Shown here: positions 15,006 to 23,726 of the stretch, piece by piece
Position numbering within the stretch: position 1 is the first letter of the stretch
How the letters are laid out: each line of letters opens with the position of its first letter
DNA from: Thermodesulfobacterium hveragerdense DSM 12571
GTDB taxonomy: Bacteria > Desulfobacterota > Thermodesulfobacteria > Thermodesulfobacteriales > Thermodesulfobacteriaceae
Assembly (NCBI RefSeq): GCF_000423845.1
Contig: NZ_AUIT01000020.1
Coordinates: 1-34,047, forward strand
Length of the DNA stretch: 34,047 nucleotides
Direction: 5' to 3'
The notes under the pieces: generated by a model
What the model saw: the letters and a program-made list of their open reading frames with translations, nothing else
The model's database searches: none
What the model was told of the DNA's origin: nothing
Position numbers and translations under genes: made by a program

Positions 15006-15823
15006 CTGGAAGTTTTTGGTGGCGAGAAAAAATCTTTAAAGATTTCGGCCATTCCTACAAAGTTGAATTAGTTTTTGAAGAAAGTGGTTTACAACAGATA
15101 CAGATCTTTAAAAACCCCTCATGGGGGTATTTTTTTGTTTTAGATGGAATCGTTCAATTTACAGAGAAAGACGAGTTTATATACCATGAGACCATAACCC
15201 ACCTTCCTATAAGCCTTCTCCCCACCCCCCCTGAAGAGGTTATAATAGTTGGAGGTGGGGACGGAGGGGTTTTAAGAGAACTTCAAAAGATCCCTACTAT
15301 AAAAAAGATCATTCAGTTTGAAATAGATACCTTGGTGTTTGACTTATGCCAAAAATACTTTTTTAAAATTTCTGGAAATTACACCGACCCAAGGGTCAAC
15401 TTAGTGATCAAAGACGGCTATTTAGGGCTAAAAGAAAGTCCGTCAGAAGGTTTTGATTTGGTAATCGTTGATTGTACTGACCCAGTAGGCCCTGCTAAAA
15501 CCTTGTATACTGTTGAGTTTTATCAAGAGGCTTCAAGGGTGCTTAAAACTCACGGGGTTTTTATCCAGCAGGCAAGTCTGCCGATCTATTTCCCTCACAT
15601 CATAAAAGAAGCCTATCCTAAAATTTCTCAAGTTTTTCCCTATATAAAGATAGTGCGTTGCTATGTTCCTTGCTACGGAGAAGAAATCGCCTTTTTCTTG
15701 GCTACAAAAGAGCCAAAAGCCTGGTTTAACCCTAAACAACCATTTTCTGGCAAGTATTATCATCCTGGGTTAAATCCCTATTATTTTTCTTTACCCCAGA
15801 CCTGGTTAGGACTTCTAAAATAA
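15002..15823 (+). CDS. speE: Spermidine synthase-type aminopropyltransferase
   Basis: This 273-aa protein has the family order: QFTEKDEFIYHE, IIVGGGDGGVLREL (nucleotide-binding loop), IIQFEIDTLV, the KDGYLGL segment, and DCTDPVGPAKTLYTVEFY (catalytic Asp region). It transfers an aminopropyl group from decarboxylated AdoMet to putrescine or a related amine. The amine-binding tail (CYGEEIAFFLATK) is less typical, so the exact acceptor (putrescine, agmatine, spermidine) is open. The TTG start is chosen because it overlaps the speD stop (TTGA, 15002-15005), with GGAGG upstream, which implies translational coupling. Confidence 0.9.
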   Translation: MTGSFWWREKIFKDFGHSYKVELVFEESGLQQIQIFKNPSWGYFFVLDGIVQFTEKDEFIYHETITHLPISLLPTPPEEVIIVGGGDGGVLRELQKIPTIKKIIQFEIDTLVFDLCQKYFFKISGNYTDPRVNLVIKDGYLGLKESPSEGFDLVIVDCTDPVGPAKTLYTVEFYQEASRVLKTHGVFIQQASLPIYFPHIIKEAYPKISQVFPYIKIVRCYVPCYGEEIAFFLATKEPKAWFNPKQPFSGKYYHPGLNPYYFSLPQTWLGLLK

Positions 15824-15836
15824 AGGGCCCTTTAGT

Positions 15837-16421
15837 TTGAAAATCACCGGAGGCTATTTAAAAGGGCAAAAGCTTTTTCTTCCTCCACCTAAGGACTTAA
15901 GCATTCGCCCTTTAAGAAGTAGGATCAGGAAGTCTCTTTTTGACCTTTTAGGACAAAACCTTTCTGGGTCTAAAGTGTTAGATCTGTTTTCAGGGACAGG
16001 AGCTCTTGGAATAGAAGCCCTTTCAAGGGCGGCAGACTTGGTTTTTTTTGTAGACTTTAGCGACTTAAGTCTTTCTCTGATTCGCAAAAACTTAGAAAAA
16101 CTTAAACTCACAGAAAAGGCCTTAGTTTTAAAACTTAAACTACCAGAAGGTCTATCTAAGCTTAGCCAAGCCTATCCTAAGATTAAGTTTGACTTAATCT
16201 TTATTACCCCACCTTATAAAACGGGGCTGAGCCTTAAAACCCTTAAGGCATTACCTACAGAAATTTTAGACCAAGAAGCTATAATAATGGTAGAAGAAGC
16301 TACAGGAATATCCCTGCCAGAAAAAACCGACCAATTTGTCTTGATTAAAGTCAAAACCTACGGAGAAACCACTCTGTATTTTTATCAGCCTGTTATTCCA
16401 AACACAAAGGAGGACTCTTAG
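15837..16421 (+). CDS. rsmD: 16S rRNA (guanine966-N2)-methyltransferase RsmD
   Basis: This 194-aa Rossmann methyltransferase opens with KITGGYLKGQKLFLPP and RPLRSRIRKSLFDLL, both characteristic of RsmD. VLDLFSGTGALGIEALSRAA follows, the AdoMet-binding loop. The catalytic (D/N)PPY motif reads TPPY (in FITPPYKTGL), a change at its first position. It modifies G966 of 16S rRNA near the P site. The TTG start lies 13 bp after the speE stop, behind a perfect palindrome AAAGGGCCCTTT (15822-15833). The 3' end overlaps the convergent lipoprotein gene by 29 bp. Confidence 0.88.
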   Translation: MKITGGYLKGQKLFLPPPKDLSIRPLRSRIRKSLFDLLGQNLSGSKVLDLFSGTGALGIEALSRAADLVFFVDFSDLSLSLIRKNLEKLKLTEKALVLKLKLPEGLSKLSQAYPKIKFDLIFITPPYKTGLSLKTLKALPTEILDQEAIIMVEEATGISLPEKTDQFVLIKVKTYGETTLYFYQPVIPNTKEDS

Positions 16422-17112
16422 GGCCTGGAATCTGAGTGCCTCGAAAATTCAAAATACTTCTTATCCGATAGCAGGTCTTATTAACGTCTGATAGTTTTTC
16501 AAAAAACTCTTCTTTTCTCACATAAAAACTCTCAACCTTAGGGCCAGAAATTTTTTCTATCTCATAAGAGATTGGGTAATCGATAGAAAGGCCTTCTATG
16601 TCTTTTTCTGGTTTTTTCCAAGTTAAACGCACCGCCTTTTCTGGTAAAACCTGAAAAGAGATGTTCTCAGGGAAAAGAGGAGGGTTATGCCAGTATAAAT
16701 ATCCAGGAAACTCAAACCAATCAGTCCTAACTAAAAAATCTTTTTTTATCTTAATCCTGTATTTATATCTATGACGATGTTTAACCTGATAGTCGTGATA
16801 CACGTATAAATTCCCTGCAGAATGAAGTTTAGGAGAAAGTTTAATTTCATAAATTTTAGATTTAGCCTTAGGAGAATCTAAAGGTATCTCTTCTTTTTCT
16901 ATGATAAGAGAACTAATTTTTATCAAAGGATAGCCTCCCTTAGTCTCTGTAGGAAGATAAACTATCAGGTCAAACCCTGCTTCTGTAGGTTTTACCTCAA
17001 AAGAAAACTCTTTAGGAATACTTTTAGAGGGAGGTAAAGGAGGATTTTTCTTTCCGCAGCCAGCTAAAAAAAATACCAAAAAGATAAAACCAACCCAAAG
17101 ATATATTCTCAT
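16393..17112 (-). CDS. Lipoprotein with fibronectin type III-like region
   Basis: This 239-aa protein has a lipoprotein signal: MRIYLWVGFIFLVFFLAGC, where the Cys of FLAGC is lipidated. A proline-rich linker (GKKNPPLPPSK) follows. The mature part is beta-rich, and residues about 155-235 look like a fibronectin type III fold (RLTWKKPEKD ... SYEIEKISG ... GPKSPP). The ATG at 17112 is preferred over a longer frame because of AAGGAG 6 nt upstream and the clean signal peptide. Function is unknown. It follows fumA by 11 bp in an operon, so its position there gives no obvious clue. Confidence 0.75.
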   Translation of the reverse strand: MRIYLWVGFIFLVFFLAGCGKKNPPLPPSKSIPKEFSFEVKPTEAGFDLIVYLPTETKGGYPLIKISSLIIEKEEIPLDSPKAKSKIYEIKLSPKLHSAGNLYVYHDYQVKHRHRYKYRIKIKKDFLVRTDWFEFPGYLYWHNPPLFPENISFQVLPEKAVRLTWKKPEKDIEGLSIDYPISYEIEKISGPKVESFYVRKEEFFEKLSDVNKTCYRIRSILNFRGTQIPGPKSPPLCLE

Positions 17113-17123
17113 GTTTGCTCCTT

Positions 17124-17963
17124 TTATAAAAACTTTATTTTTGCTATACGATAGGCATGACATTGAAAGTTTACAGCTACCGGAAGGCTGGCAATATGAC
17201 AAGGATAAGTCTCTATATGAACAGCTAAGGCGGTAGTTTTACCTTTTAAACCTAAAGGGCCGATCATAAGTGAATTTATCTCAGATAGGAGCTCCTTTTC
17301 AAGTTTTGCTATCTCTTCTTCAGGATGAGAAGTCCCAAAGGGTCTAAAAAGTGCTTTTTTGGCTAAAAGGGCTGCTTTTTCAAAGGTACCTCCTATCCCC
17401 ACCCCTACGGTTACAGGAGGACAAGGATTAGGACCGGCTTTTTTTACAATTTCTACTACAGATCTTTTTATCCCCTCTATACCTGCTGAAGGAGGTAACA
17501 TGGCAAGGGCACTCATGTTTTCGCTGCCACATCCTTTAGGAAGGAGGTCTATTTCCAAAACCTTACCTGGTACTAATTCATAATGGATTACTGCCGGGGT
17601 ATTGGTTCCGGTGTTTTTTCTGGTAAGCACTTCACATACCGAAGCCCTAAGCAATCCTTCTTTGTATGCTAAAAAAAGCCCTTCGTTGATAGCCTTTTCT
17701 AAATTTTTTATACACACCTCCTCTCCGATTTTAACCCAAACAACCGGAATACCTGTGTCTTGGCAGATAGGAAGATTTTCTTTTCTAGCGATTTCTGCGT
17801 TTTCTAGCAACACCTCTAACACCGCTTTAGCCAAAGGTTCGGTCTCTTCGTCTAAGGCTTTGGTTAAAGCTTCTAAAACCTCTTGGGGGAGGCTTTTGCA
17901 AGCTCTTATGTAAACCTCTTTTACCTGATTGACTATCTCTTGGTAGCTAATCTCTTCACTCAT
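17124..17963 (-). CDS. Class I fumarate hydratase, alpha subunit (or tartrate dehydratase alpha)
   Basis: This 279-aa protein is the N-terminal half of class I [4Fe-4S] fumarases. Cluster cysteines are visible in PICQDTGIPV, KGCGSENMS and NPCPPVTVGVGIGG. The end HIETYPCHIASLPVAVNFQCHAYR is typical of the alpha subunit. In split enzymes a beta subunit normally follows directly; here a lipoprotein follows and no beta gene is in the window. Oxygen sensitivity of this class fits an anaerobe. The ATG overlaps the nagZ stop by 8 bp. L-tartrate dehydratase alpha is a close relative and cannot be excluded. Confidence 0.85.
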   Translation of the reverse strand: MSEEISYQEIVNQVKEVYIRACKSLPQEVLEALTKALDEETEPLAKAVLEVLLENAEIARKENLPICQDTGIPVVWVKIGEEVCIKNLEKAINEGLFLAYKEGLLRASVCEVLTRKNTGTNTPAVIHYELVPGKVLEIDLLPKGCGSENMSALAMLPPSAGIEGIKRSVVEIVKKAGPNPCPPVTVGVGIGGTFEKAALLAKKALFRPFGTSHPEEEIAKLEKELLSEINSLMIGPLGLKGKTTALAVHIETYPCHIASLPVAVNFQCHAYRIAKIKFL

Positions 17964-18903
17964 AAATCCACCCCTTAACCCTATCTAACACATAAAGGCT
18001 TTCAGAAACCCTTTCTCGTAGGGTTGGGCTTTTTTCTATCTCAGTTTTAATCTCAAACAAATGATAAGCTAATTCTTCGGAGGTTCCACAAAATATAATA
18101 AGGTTGTGTCCACTTGCCAAACTTAAGATAATCCTTTCAGAAAGTTCCCACTTTCCTAAGGCTCCCATGTTTAAATCATCGGTGATAATACAGCCTTTAA
18201 AATCAAGATGATCCCTTAATAACTTTATTGCTTTTAAAGAAAAGGTAGCTGGTAAAACATCTAAACTTTTTACTATCAGGTGGGTAGTCATAAAAAAAGG
18301 AACCTCCTTTTCAGCAAAAAACCGGAAAACTTCAAGGGAAGAAGAATTAATTTTCTCCTTTTCAGGGAGGTCTTTATGAGGGTCTATGGTAACCTCATCT
18401 AACCCTGGAAAATGTTTAACACAGCAGAAACACCCCTGTTTTTTATGTTCTGAAATGAAAATCTCTCCTAAAAATTGAACCAGCTTAGGGTCGTTTCCCA
18501 AGGTACGAGACCTTAAAAACTCTGGAGCCTCCTCTTCTGCTAAATCTACCACAGGAGCAAGGTTAAGGTTAAGCCCTTTTTCAACCACTGCTTTCGCAAG
18601 ACTTTGAGCCCATTTTTTTACCAACGATAAATCTTTGTTTTTTTGATAGTTTAGACTGATCTCCAGCGGAGAAGGGAATTCTCCAGGTATACGACAAACC
18701 CTCCCCCCTTCTTGGTCTACAGCTAAAAAGTTAAAACCATCTACCGAAGCTTTTAATCTATTTAAATACTCTGAAAAATCTTCCTGAAAATGTTCTTTGA
18801 AAAAAATAAAATTGGTAAACTGTAGGTCTCGATAAACTTCCTTTTCTTCAGCAGAAAGGCTACCTGGTTTTACTAAAAAAACCTGACCTATGGTTTTAAA
18901 CAT
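17956..18903 (-). CDS. Glycoside hydrolase family 3, NagZ-like beta-N-acetylhexosaminidase
   Basis: This 315-aa single GH3 barrel is the size of NagZ. It has AVDQEGGRVCR (about 61-71), CVKHFPGLDEVTIDPHKDLP (KHFPG with the Asp174/His176 dyad that serves as NagZ acid/base) and CIITDDLNMGAL, where D242 is the likely nucleophile. NagZ removes N-acetylglucosamine from muropeptides in wall recycling. There is no signal peptide, consistent with a cytoplasmic site. The KHFPGHG of most members reads KHFPGLD here, a local deviation. The gene lies 9 bp after nifS and overlaps fumA by 8 bp, so the four genes form one operon. Confidence 0.82.
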   Translation of the reverse strand: MFKTIGQVFLVKPGSLSAEEKEVYRDLQFTNFIFFKEHFQEDFSEYLNRLKASVDGFNFLAVDQEGGRVCRIPGEFPSPLEISLNYQKNKDLSLVKKWAQSLAKAVVEKGLNLNLAPVVDLAEEEAPEFLRSRTLGNDPKLVQFLGEIFISEHKKQGCFCCVKHFPGLDEVTIDPHKDLPEKEKINSSSLEVFRFFAEKEVPFFMTTHLIVKSLDVLPATFSLKAIKLLRDHLDFKGCIITDDLNMGALGKWELSERIILSLASGHNLIIFCGTSEELAYHLFEIKTEIEKSPTLRERVSESLYVLDRVKGWIYE

Positions 18904-18912
18904 GGCAATTTT

Positions 18913-20031
18913 TTAACCTAAATAATCCTGAAAAATTTTTATAACCCTTTCTATGTCTTCGAGGGTAGTATATCTACCTATGGAAAACCGGATGGTGCCT
19001 TGAGCTATTTCTTCAGGAACTTTTAAAGCGATCAAAGTATTTGAACCTTTACGGTCATGGCAGGCAGATCCGGTAGAAGCACACACCTCTGGGAGATCTG
19101 CTAAAATTTTACTCCCTATCTTACCTACGAAAGAAACAGTTAAGGTATTGGGAAGAGTTCTCTCAGGAATCCCGTAGCGATAAATTTTTGGATAAACCTC
19201 TTTAAGCCCCTCATAAAGGGTCTCTCTTAAGAAAACAAGTCTTTCTGCCTCAAAACTTACGTCTTTTTTAGCTATCTCTGCTGCTTTTGCCAGAGCAGCT
19301 ATAAGACCTACCGGTTCTGTCCCAGGTCTTATCCCTTTTTCTTGTCCTCCCCCTAAAAAGAGAGGAGATAGAGAAACTCCCTTTTTTATAAACAAACCTC
19401 CTATTCCCTTAGGTGTATACATCTTGTGACCTGCAAAGGATAGAAGATCACACCCTATTTTTTTAACATCTACCGATATCTTACCTACAGCTTGACAGGC
19501 ATCGGTATGAAATATTATTTCCCTTTCTTGACAAATCTTAGCAATTTCTTCAACCGGTTGGATGGTACCTATCTCATTGTTGGCTAACATCACGGAAACT
19601 AAAAAGGTATTTTTCTTAATTCTTTTTTGAACTTCTTCAGGGTCTATATAACCTTGGGGATTCACAGGCAAAAAATCTACCTCAAATCCCATCTCTAATA
19701 GCCTTACTGCTGGGTTTAACACCGAAGGATGCTCAAAGGAACTCACCAAAATATGACCCTTTCCTTTTGCAAGGGCTACTCCTAACAAAGCGAGATGGTT
19801 AGACTCTGTTCCTCCTGAGGTAAAAATTATTTCTTCAGAAGTGACATTTAAAAGCCCTGCAACTTCTTCTCTAAATTTTTCAAGGGCTAACTTAACCCTT
19901 TTACCTAATACATGAGCAGAACTTGGGTTAGCGAACTCTTCTGAAGAATAGCTGTTAAACGCATCTAAAACTTCTGGCAAAACTGGAGTAGTAGCGTTAT
20001 AATCTAAATATATCTCTTTTGAGTATTGCAT
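18913..20031 (-). CDS. Cysteine desulfurase (NifS/IscS family)
   Basis: This 372-aa PLP enzyme moves sulfur from cysteine to Fe-S or thio-cofactor assembly. It has YLDYNATTPVLPEV at the N-terminus, the HTDACQAVGK motif, the PLP lysine K203 in SFAGHKMYTPKGIG, GGGQEKGIRPGTEP, and the persulfide cysteine C324 in VCASTGSACHDRKG. No iscU/nifU scaffold is next to it. It is the first gene of the nifS-nagZ-fumA-lipoprotein operon; supply of sulfur for the fumarase [4Fe-4S] cluster would fit but is inference. It diverges from reverse gyrase across a 115-bp gap. Confidence 0.93.
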   Translation of the reverse strand: MQYSKEIYLDYNATTPVLPEVLDAFNSYSSEEFANPSSAHVLGKRVKLALEKFREEVAGLLNVTSEEIIFTSGGTESNHLALLGVALAKGKGHILVSSFEHPSVLNPAVRLLEMGFEVDFLPVNPQGYIDPEEVQKRIKKNTFLVSVMLANNEIGTIQPVEEIAKICQEREIIFHTDACQAVGKISVDVKKIGCDLLSFAGHKMYTPKGIGGLFIKKGVSLSPLFLGGGQEKGIRPGTEPVGLIAALAKAAEIAKKDVSFEAERLVFLRETLYEGLKEVYPKIYRYGIPERTLPNTLTVSFVGKIGSKILADLPEVCASTGSACHDRKGSNTLIALKVPEEIAQGTIRFSIGRYTTLEDIERVIKIFQDYLG

Positions 20032-20146
20032 AAAAATTAGTTTAAACTATTTTATAAGGATTACAACCAAAACAAACCTACCCTTGTTCCTTTTGTTTTT
20101 AGTAAATAGCAGTTTAAGAGAAAAAATTTAATTTAAGAGGTGAAAA

Positions 20147-23100
20147 ATGCTTTATTTTTTGGAAAATGGGTGTCCTAATTGTAAAGGAATGGTCTCAGAC
20201 GAAAGGCTTAGCAAAGGAGTCCCTTGTGAAGAATGTCTTCTTGAGGAAACCATACCTTCAAGTCCTTCGATTTTAAAGGTTTGCCAAATTTTAGAGAAAG
20301 AAAAAACGTTAAAACAGTTAAAGGTCTTTGGAGAGGTAGAAAAACAGGTTTCTAAGTTTAGCAAGCTTTTTAAAGAAATCATCGGGGCTAAGCCTTCTTC
20401 TTTACAGATAAACTGGGCTAAAAGGTTGTTTTTAGGGGAGTCTTTTGCTATCATTGCTCCTACAGGAACTGGAAAATCAACCTTTGGACTTATTAGTGCC
20501 CTCATTACTCCCAAAAAAGCCCTTATTATCGTACCCACCAAAATGCTGGTTAATCAGGTGGAAACCAAACTAAACGACTTTATAGATAGAACCTCCTTTT
20601 CCTCTTTAAAGAAAAAGAGAATTCTGGCCTACACCGGACAAAAAAAAGAAAAAGAAATCTTAGAAAAACAGAATTTTGATGTGTTTATCTGTACCTCTGC
20701 CTTTATGCATAAAAACTTTGAAATCCTTAAATCCTTAGACTTTTCTCTTATCTTTGTTGACGACGTAGATTCTTTTTTAAAAAGCAGCAAAAACGTAGAC
20801 AACCTGTTTTTGTTGCTGGGATTTTCTGAAGAAGAGATAAAACTGGCTTTAAAAAGAGATAAAACCGAGGAAGACTATTCTGAGCTTTTAAAAATCAAAA
20901 AACAACATCGAGGCACTCAAAAACAGCTCATCATCTCCTCTGCTACGTTAAAACCAAGAACCAACCGAGTCCTTCTTTTCCAAAACTTACTTGGGTTTGA
21001 AATAACACGTTTTGTTTCCACCCTAAGAAAGGTAATCGACACCTATATTGACGTAGGAGAACCAAAAGATATACAAAGACTTTCTGAAGAAGCGGTAAAA
21101 TTGGTAAAGGCTTTAGGTAAAGGAGGGCTTTTTTTTGTAGAAGATTCTTATGGAAGGACTTACGTAAAGAAGTTTACAGAACAGCTTAGAGAAAACGGTG
21201 TAAAAGCGATTTCTTATTTAGAAGTCAGCGAGGAAGTCCTTTTAACTAAGCTAAAACAAGGAGAGGTAGAGGTTGCGGTAGGGTTATGTCATCTTGGCAA
21301 CCCCCTGGTCAGAGGATTGGATTTACCTGAGATTTTGAGATACGCCATCTTTTTAGGGGTACCTAAGCACGTTTTCCCCCTTACTAAAAACGAAGAAAGT
21401 TTTTCCCTTTCTATTGCCCCTCAATTTTTGTACAGTTTGCTTTTATCTCTTATGCCTCTTTTTAAAGACGAAGAACGGATAACTGCCTTATCCCATGTAA
21501 ACTACCTTAGAAGATTTTTAACCCTAAGAGAAGAAGACCTCCCTAAGTATGAAGGGTTACACAAAAAGATATTATCGATCAAAGAGTTTATAGAAGAACG
21601 GCTTAAGAACCCTGAATTTATAGAAAAACTTAAAACCAACGAAGAAGTTTTCTTAGAACGGGACGAAAACGGAAATTACCATCTTATCGTAGGAAACGCT
21701 TCTTCTTACCTTCAGGCTTCAGGAAGGGTTTCAAGGCTTACTACTAAGGGTCTTATGCCAGGGCTTTCAGTTATCTTGGTAGACAGCTTCAAAGCCTTAA
21801 ACAGTCTCAAAAAAAGGCTAAGGTTTTATTTAGGGGATGAAGTAGAGTTAACAGAGGTGAATTTTGAAAAAATAATCGAGCTTGATACTCGCATAAAACA
21901 AGAAAGAGAAAAGATTTCAGCTGAAAAGATAGATTTTAAAAACTATCTTCTTATCGTAGAATCCCCTCATAAAGCCAAAACCATAGCCAATTTCTTCGGA
22001 AAACCTTCGGTTAGACGGTACACCAACCTTTGGGTTTATGAAATACCTATGGAAAACACCCTGCTTTCTGTCTGTGCTTCTTTAGGACATCTTTATAACC
22101 TTTCCAGAAAAAAGGGCATATTTGGGGTTTTAAAGGATAACGGAAATTTTTATCCTGTGTTTAACACCATAAAATTAGACAGAGAAAAAGGAGAACAATA
22201 TGTGGAAGAAGAAGAGATAAAGGATAAAGAAAATATCTTTGACAAAGCTGATATCATAGACGGGCTTAGAATCCTTAGTTTTTGTGCAGATCAAACCTTT
22301 ATTGCCTCAGACCCTGACTCAGAGGGAGAAAAAATCGCCTATGACCTTTATGTTAACCTAAAACCCTTTCAAAAAAACATAAAAAGGCTTGAGTTTCACG
22401 AGGTTACGGCAAGGGCTTTTAAAAAAGCCTTTGAAAACCCCCAAACAATTAACCTTCCTCGGGTTAAAGCCCAGTTAGCAAGAAGGGTGGCAGACCGTTG
22501 GGTAGGGTTTTCTCTTTCTCAGGAACTATGGAAAGTTTTTAATAAAAACTATCTTTCAGCTGGCAGGGTACAAACCCCGGTTTTAGGATGGGTGATAGAA
22601 AGAGAAAAACTAAGCAAACAACATAAATATCGGATAAACTTTACGATAAATGAGTATCCCTTTTTTATCGAGGTAGAAGAAAAAGAAACTGCAGAAAAAA
22701 TAGAACAGAACCTACCTCAGGCTAAAGTCAGCTTAGAAGGCCAAAAGGAAGAGGAACTTTCTCCACCTCCTCCTTATACCACAGACACCATACTGGAAGA
22801 AGCCTATCATTTTTTCAGGTTTTCTACCTCCTATACCATGTCTCTTTTGCAGGAACTCTTTGAACTCGGTTTAATCACTTATCACCGAACAGATTCAACT
22901 CGAATTTCAGAGGTAGGACGGTTTCAGGTAGCTAAACCTTATATCTCAGAACATTTTGGAGAAGAGCTATTTTATCCGAGAGAATGGTTTAGTGAAGGAG
23001 CCCATGAAGGTATAAGGCCTACCCGTCCTTGGGATGTAGAAGAGCTAAAACTAAGGGTAGCCCACGGGTTAATTTCTTTTAAAAAATATAGGGATAGTTT

Positions 23101-23647
23101 CAGACTTTACGATCTTATTTTTAGAAGATTCATAGCAAGTCAGATGAGAAAAATTAAGGTCTTTAAAAAGAACCTTAAGCTGGTCCTTCCCTTTTTAACC
23201 TGGGAGGAAGAGGTGATAGTAGACATACTATCAAACGGTTATGATTTAGTTTGGACCAAGCCTCATCTTTTCCCCGTTTCTCCTTCTTTTATCATAGATA
23301 ACATCAAATTGCAAAAAATACCTAAAGCCTTCCTGTTTAATCAGGGATCTTTGATACAGGAGATGAAAAAAAGAGGTTTAGGTAGACCATCTACTTATGC
23401 AGAAATCGTTTCTACCCTCCTCAATAAGTATTATGTTTATGAACTGAAAAACGGAGGACTTGTCCCTACAGCTTTAGGAAAACAGGTCTATGAATACCTA
23501 AGGTCAAGGTTTGAAACCTATGTATCTGAAGAGTTTACCAGAGACCTTGAAGCCTTTATGGACCTGGTAGAAGAAGGTAAAAAAGATTGGGTAGAAATTT
23601 GTTATGCCCTTTTGCCTCTTTTAAAAGAACTAAACATCATTTTGTAA
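20147..23647 (+). CDS. rgy: Reverse gyrase
   Basis: This 1166-aa fusion of an SF2 helicase and a type IA topoisomerase introduces positive supercoils with ATP and is almost limited to hyperthermophiles. In order it has an N-terminal zinc finger (C9, C12, C27, C30), Walker A APTGTGKST (K110), VDDVDSF as the DEAD-like box, and SSATLKP. The topoisomerase starts at YLLIVESPHKAKTIANFFG, with acidic ASDPDSEGEK and active Tyr912 in LITYHRTDSTRI. The second zinc finger usually found before the acidic motif is absent: residues about 675-720 are charged and Cys-poor. AGAGGTG precedes the ATG. It is a single gene with its own upstream region. Confidence 0.97.
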   Translation: MLYFLENGCPNCKGMVSDERLSKGVPCEECLLEETIPSSPSILKVCQILEKEKTLKQLKVFGEVEKQVSKFSKLFKEIIGAKPSSLQINWAKRLFLGESFAIIAPTGTGKSTFGLISALITPKKALIIVPTKMLVNQVETKLNDFIDRTSFSSLKKKRILAYTGQKKEKEILEKQNFDVFICTSAFMHKNFEILKSLDFSLIFVDDVDSFLKSSKNVDNLFLLLGFSEEEIKLALKRDKTEEDYSELLKIKKQHRGTQKQLIISSATLKPRTNRVLLFQNLLGFEITRFVSTLRKVIDTYIDVGEPKDIQRLSEEAVKLVKALGKGGLFFVEDSYGRTYVKKFTEQLRENGVKAISYLEVSEEVLLTKLKQGEVEVAVGLCHLGNPLVRGLDLPEILRYAIFLGVPKHVFPLTKNEESFSLSIAPQFLYSLLLSLMPLFKDEERITALSHVNYLRRFLTLREEDLPKYEGLHKKILSIKEFIEERLKNPEFIEKLKTNEEVFLERDENGNYHLIVGNASSYLQASGRVSRLTTKGLMPGLSVILVDSFKALNSLKKRLRFYLGDEVELTEVNFEKIIELDTRIKQEREKISAEKIDFKNYLLIVESPHKAKTIANFFGKPSVRRYTNLWVYEIPMENTLLSVCASLGHLYNLSRKKGIFGVLKDNGNFYPVFNTIKLDREKGEQYVEEEEIKDKENIFDKADIIDGLRILSFCADQTFIASDPDSEGEKIAYDLYVNLKPFQKNIKRLEFHEVTARAFKKAFENPQTINLPRVKAQLARRVADRWVGFSLSQELWKVFNKNYLSAGRVQTPVLGWVIEREKLSKQHKYRINFTINEYPFFIEVEEKETAEKIEQNLPQAKVSLEGQKEEELSPPPPYTTDTILEEAYHFFRFSTSYTMSLLQELFELGLITYHRTDSTRISEVGRFQVAKPYISEHFGEELFYPREWFSEGAHEGIRPTRPWDVEELKLRVAHGLISFKKYRDSFRLYDLIFRRFIASQMRKIKVFKKNLKLVLPFLTWEEEVIVDILSNGYDLVWTKPHLFPVSPSFIIDNIKLQKIPKAFLFNQGSLIQEMKKRGLGRPSTYAEIVSTLLNKYYVYELKNGGLVPTALGKQVYEYLRSRFETYVSEEFTRDLEAFMDLVEEGKKDWVEICYALLPLLKELNIIL

Positions 23648-23670
23648 AACTTAAAAATGTTATTAGGTTG

Positions 23671-23698
23671 TTGTTTTTTCTATTTTTTTAAGTATACT
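23671..23698 (+). promoter_or_regulatory. Candidate promoter for the cytochrome c assembly gene
   Basis: TTGTTT (23671-23676), 16 bp, then TATACT (23693-23698), 28 bp before the ATG at 23727. AGGAGG at 23715-23720 is the ribosome binding site. It decides for the ATG at 23727 over the TTG at 23724, since the spacing to the ATG is 6 nt and to the TTG only 3 nt. Confidence 0.5.
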
Positions 23699-23726
23699 TA
23701 AGCTATATATTTTCAGGAGGTTTTTG

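Noticed and set aside
15822-15833. Perfect 12-bp palindrome AAAGGGCCCTTT between speE and rsmD
   Set aside because: It is too short and has no loop or T-tract, so it is not a terminator; an operator is possible but unsupported.
17113-17202. N-terminal extension of the lipoprotein frame
   Set aside because: It overlaps the end of fumA, lacks a ribosome binding site, and would bury the lipoprotein signal; the ATG at 17112 is better.
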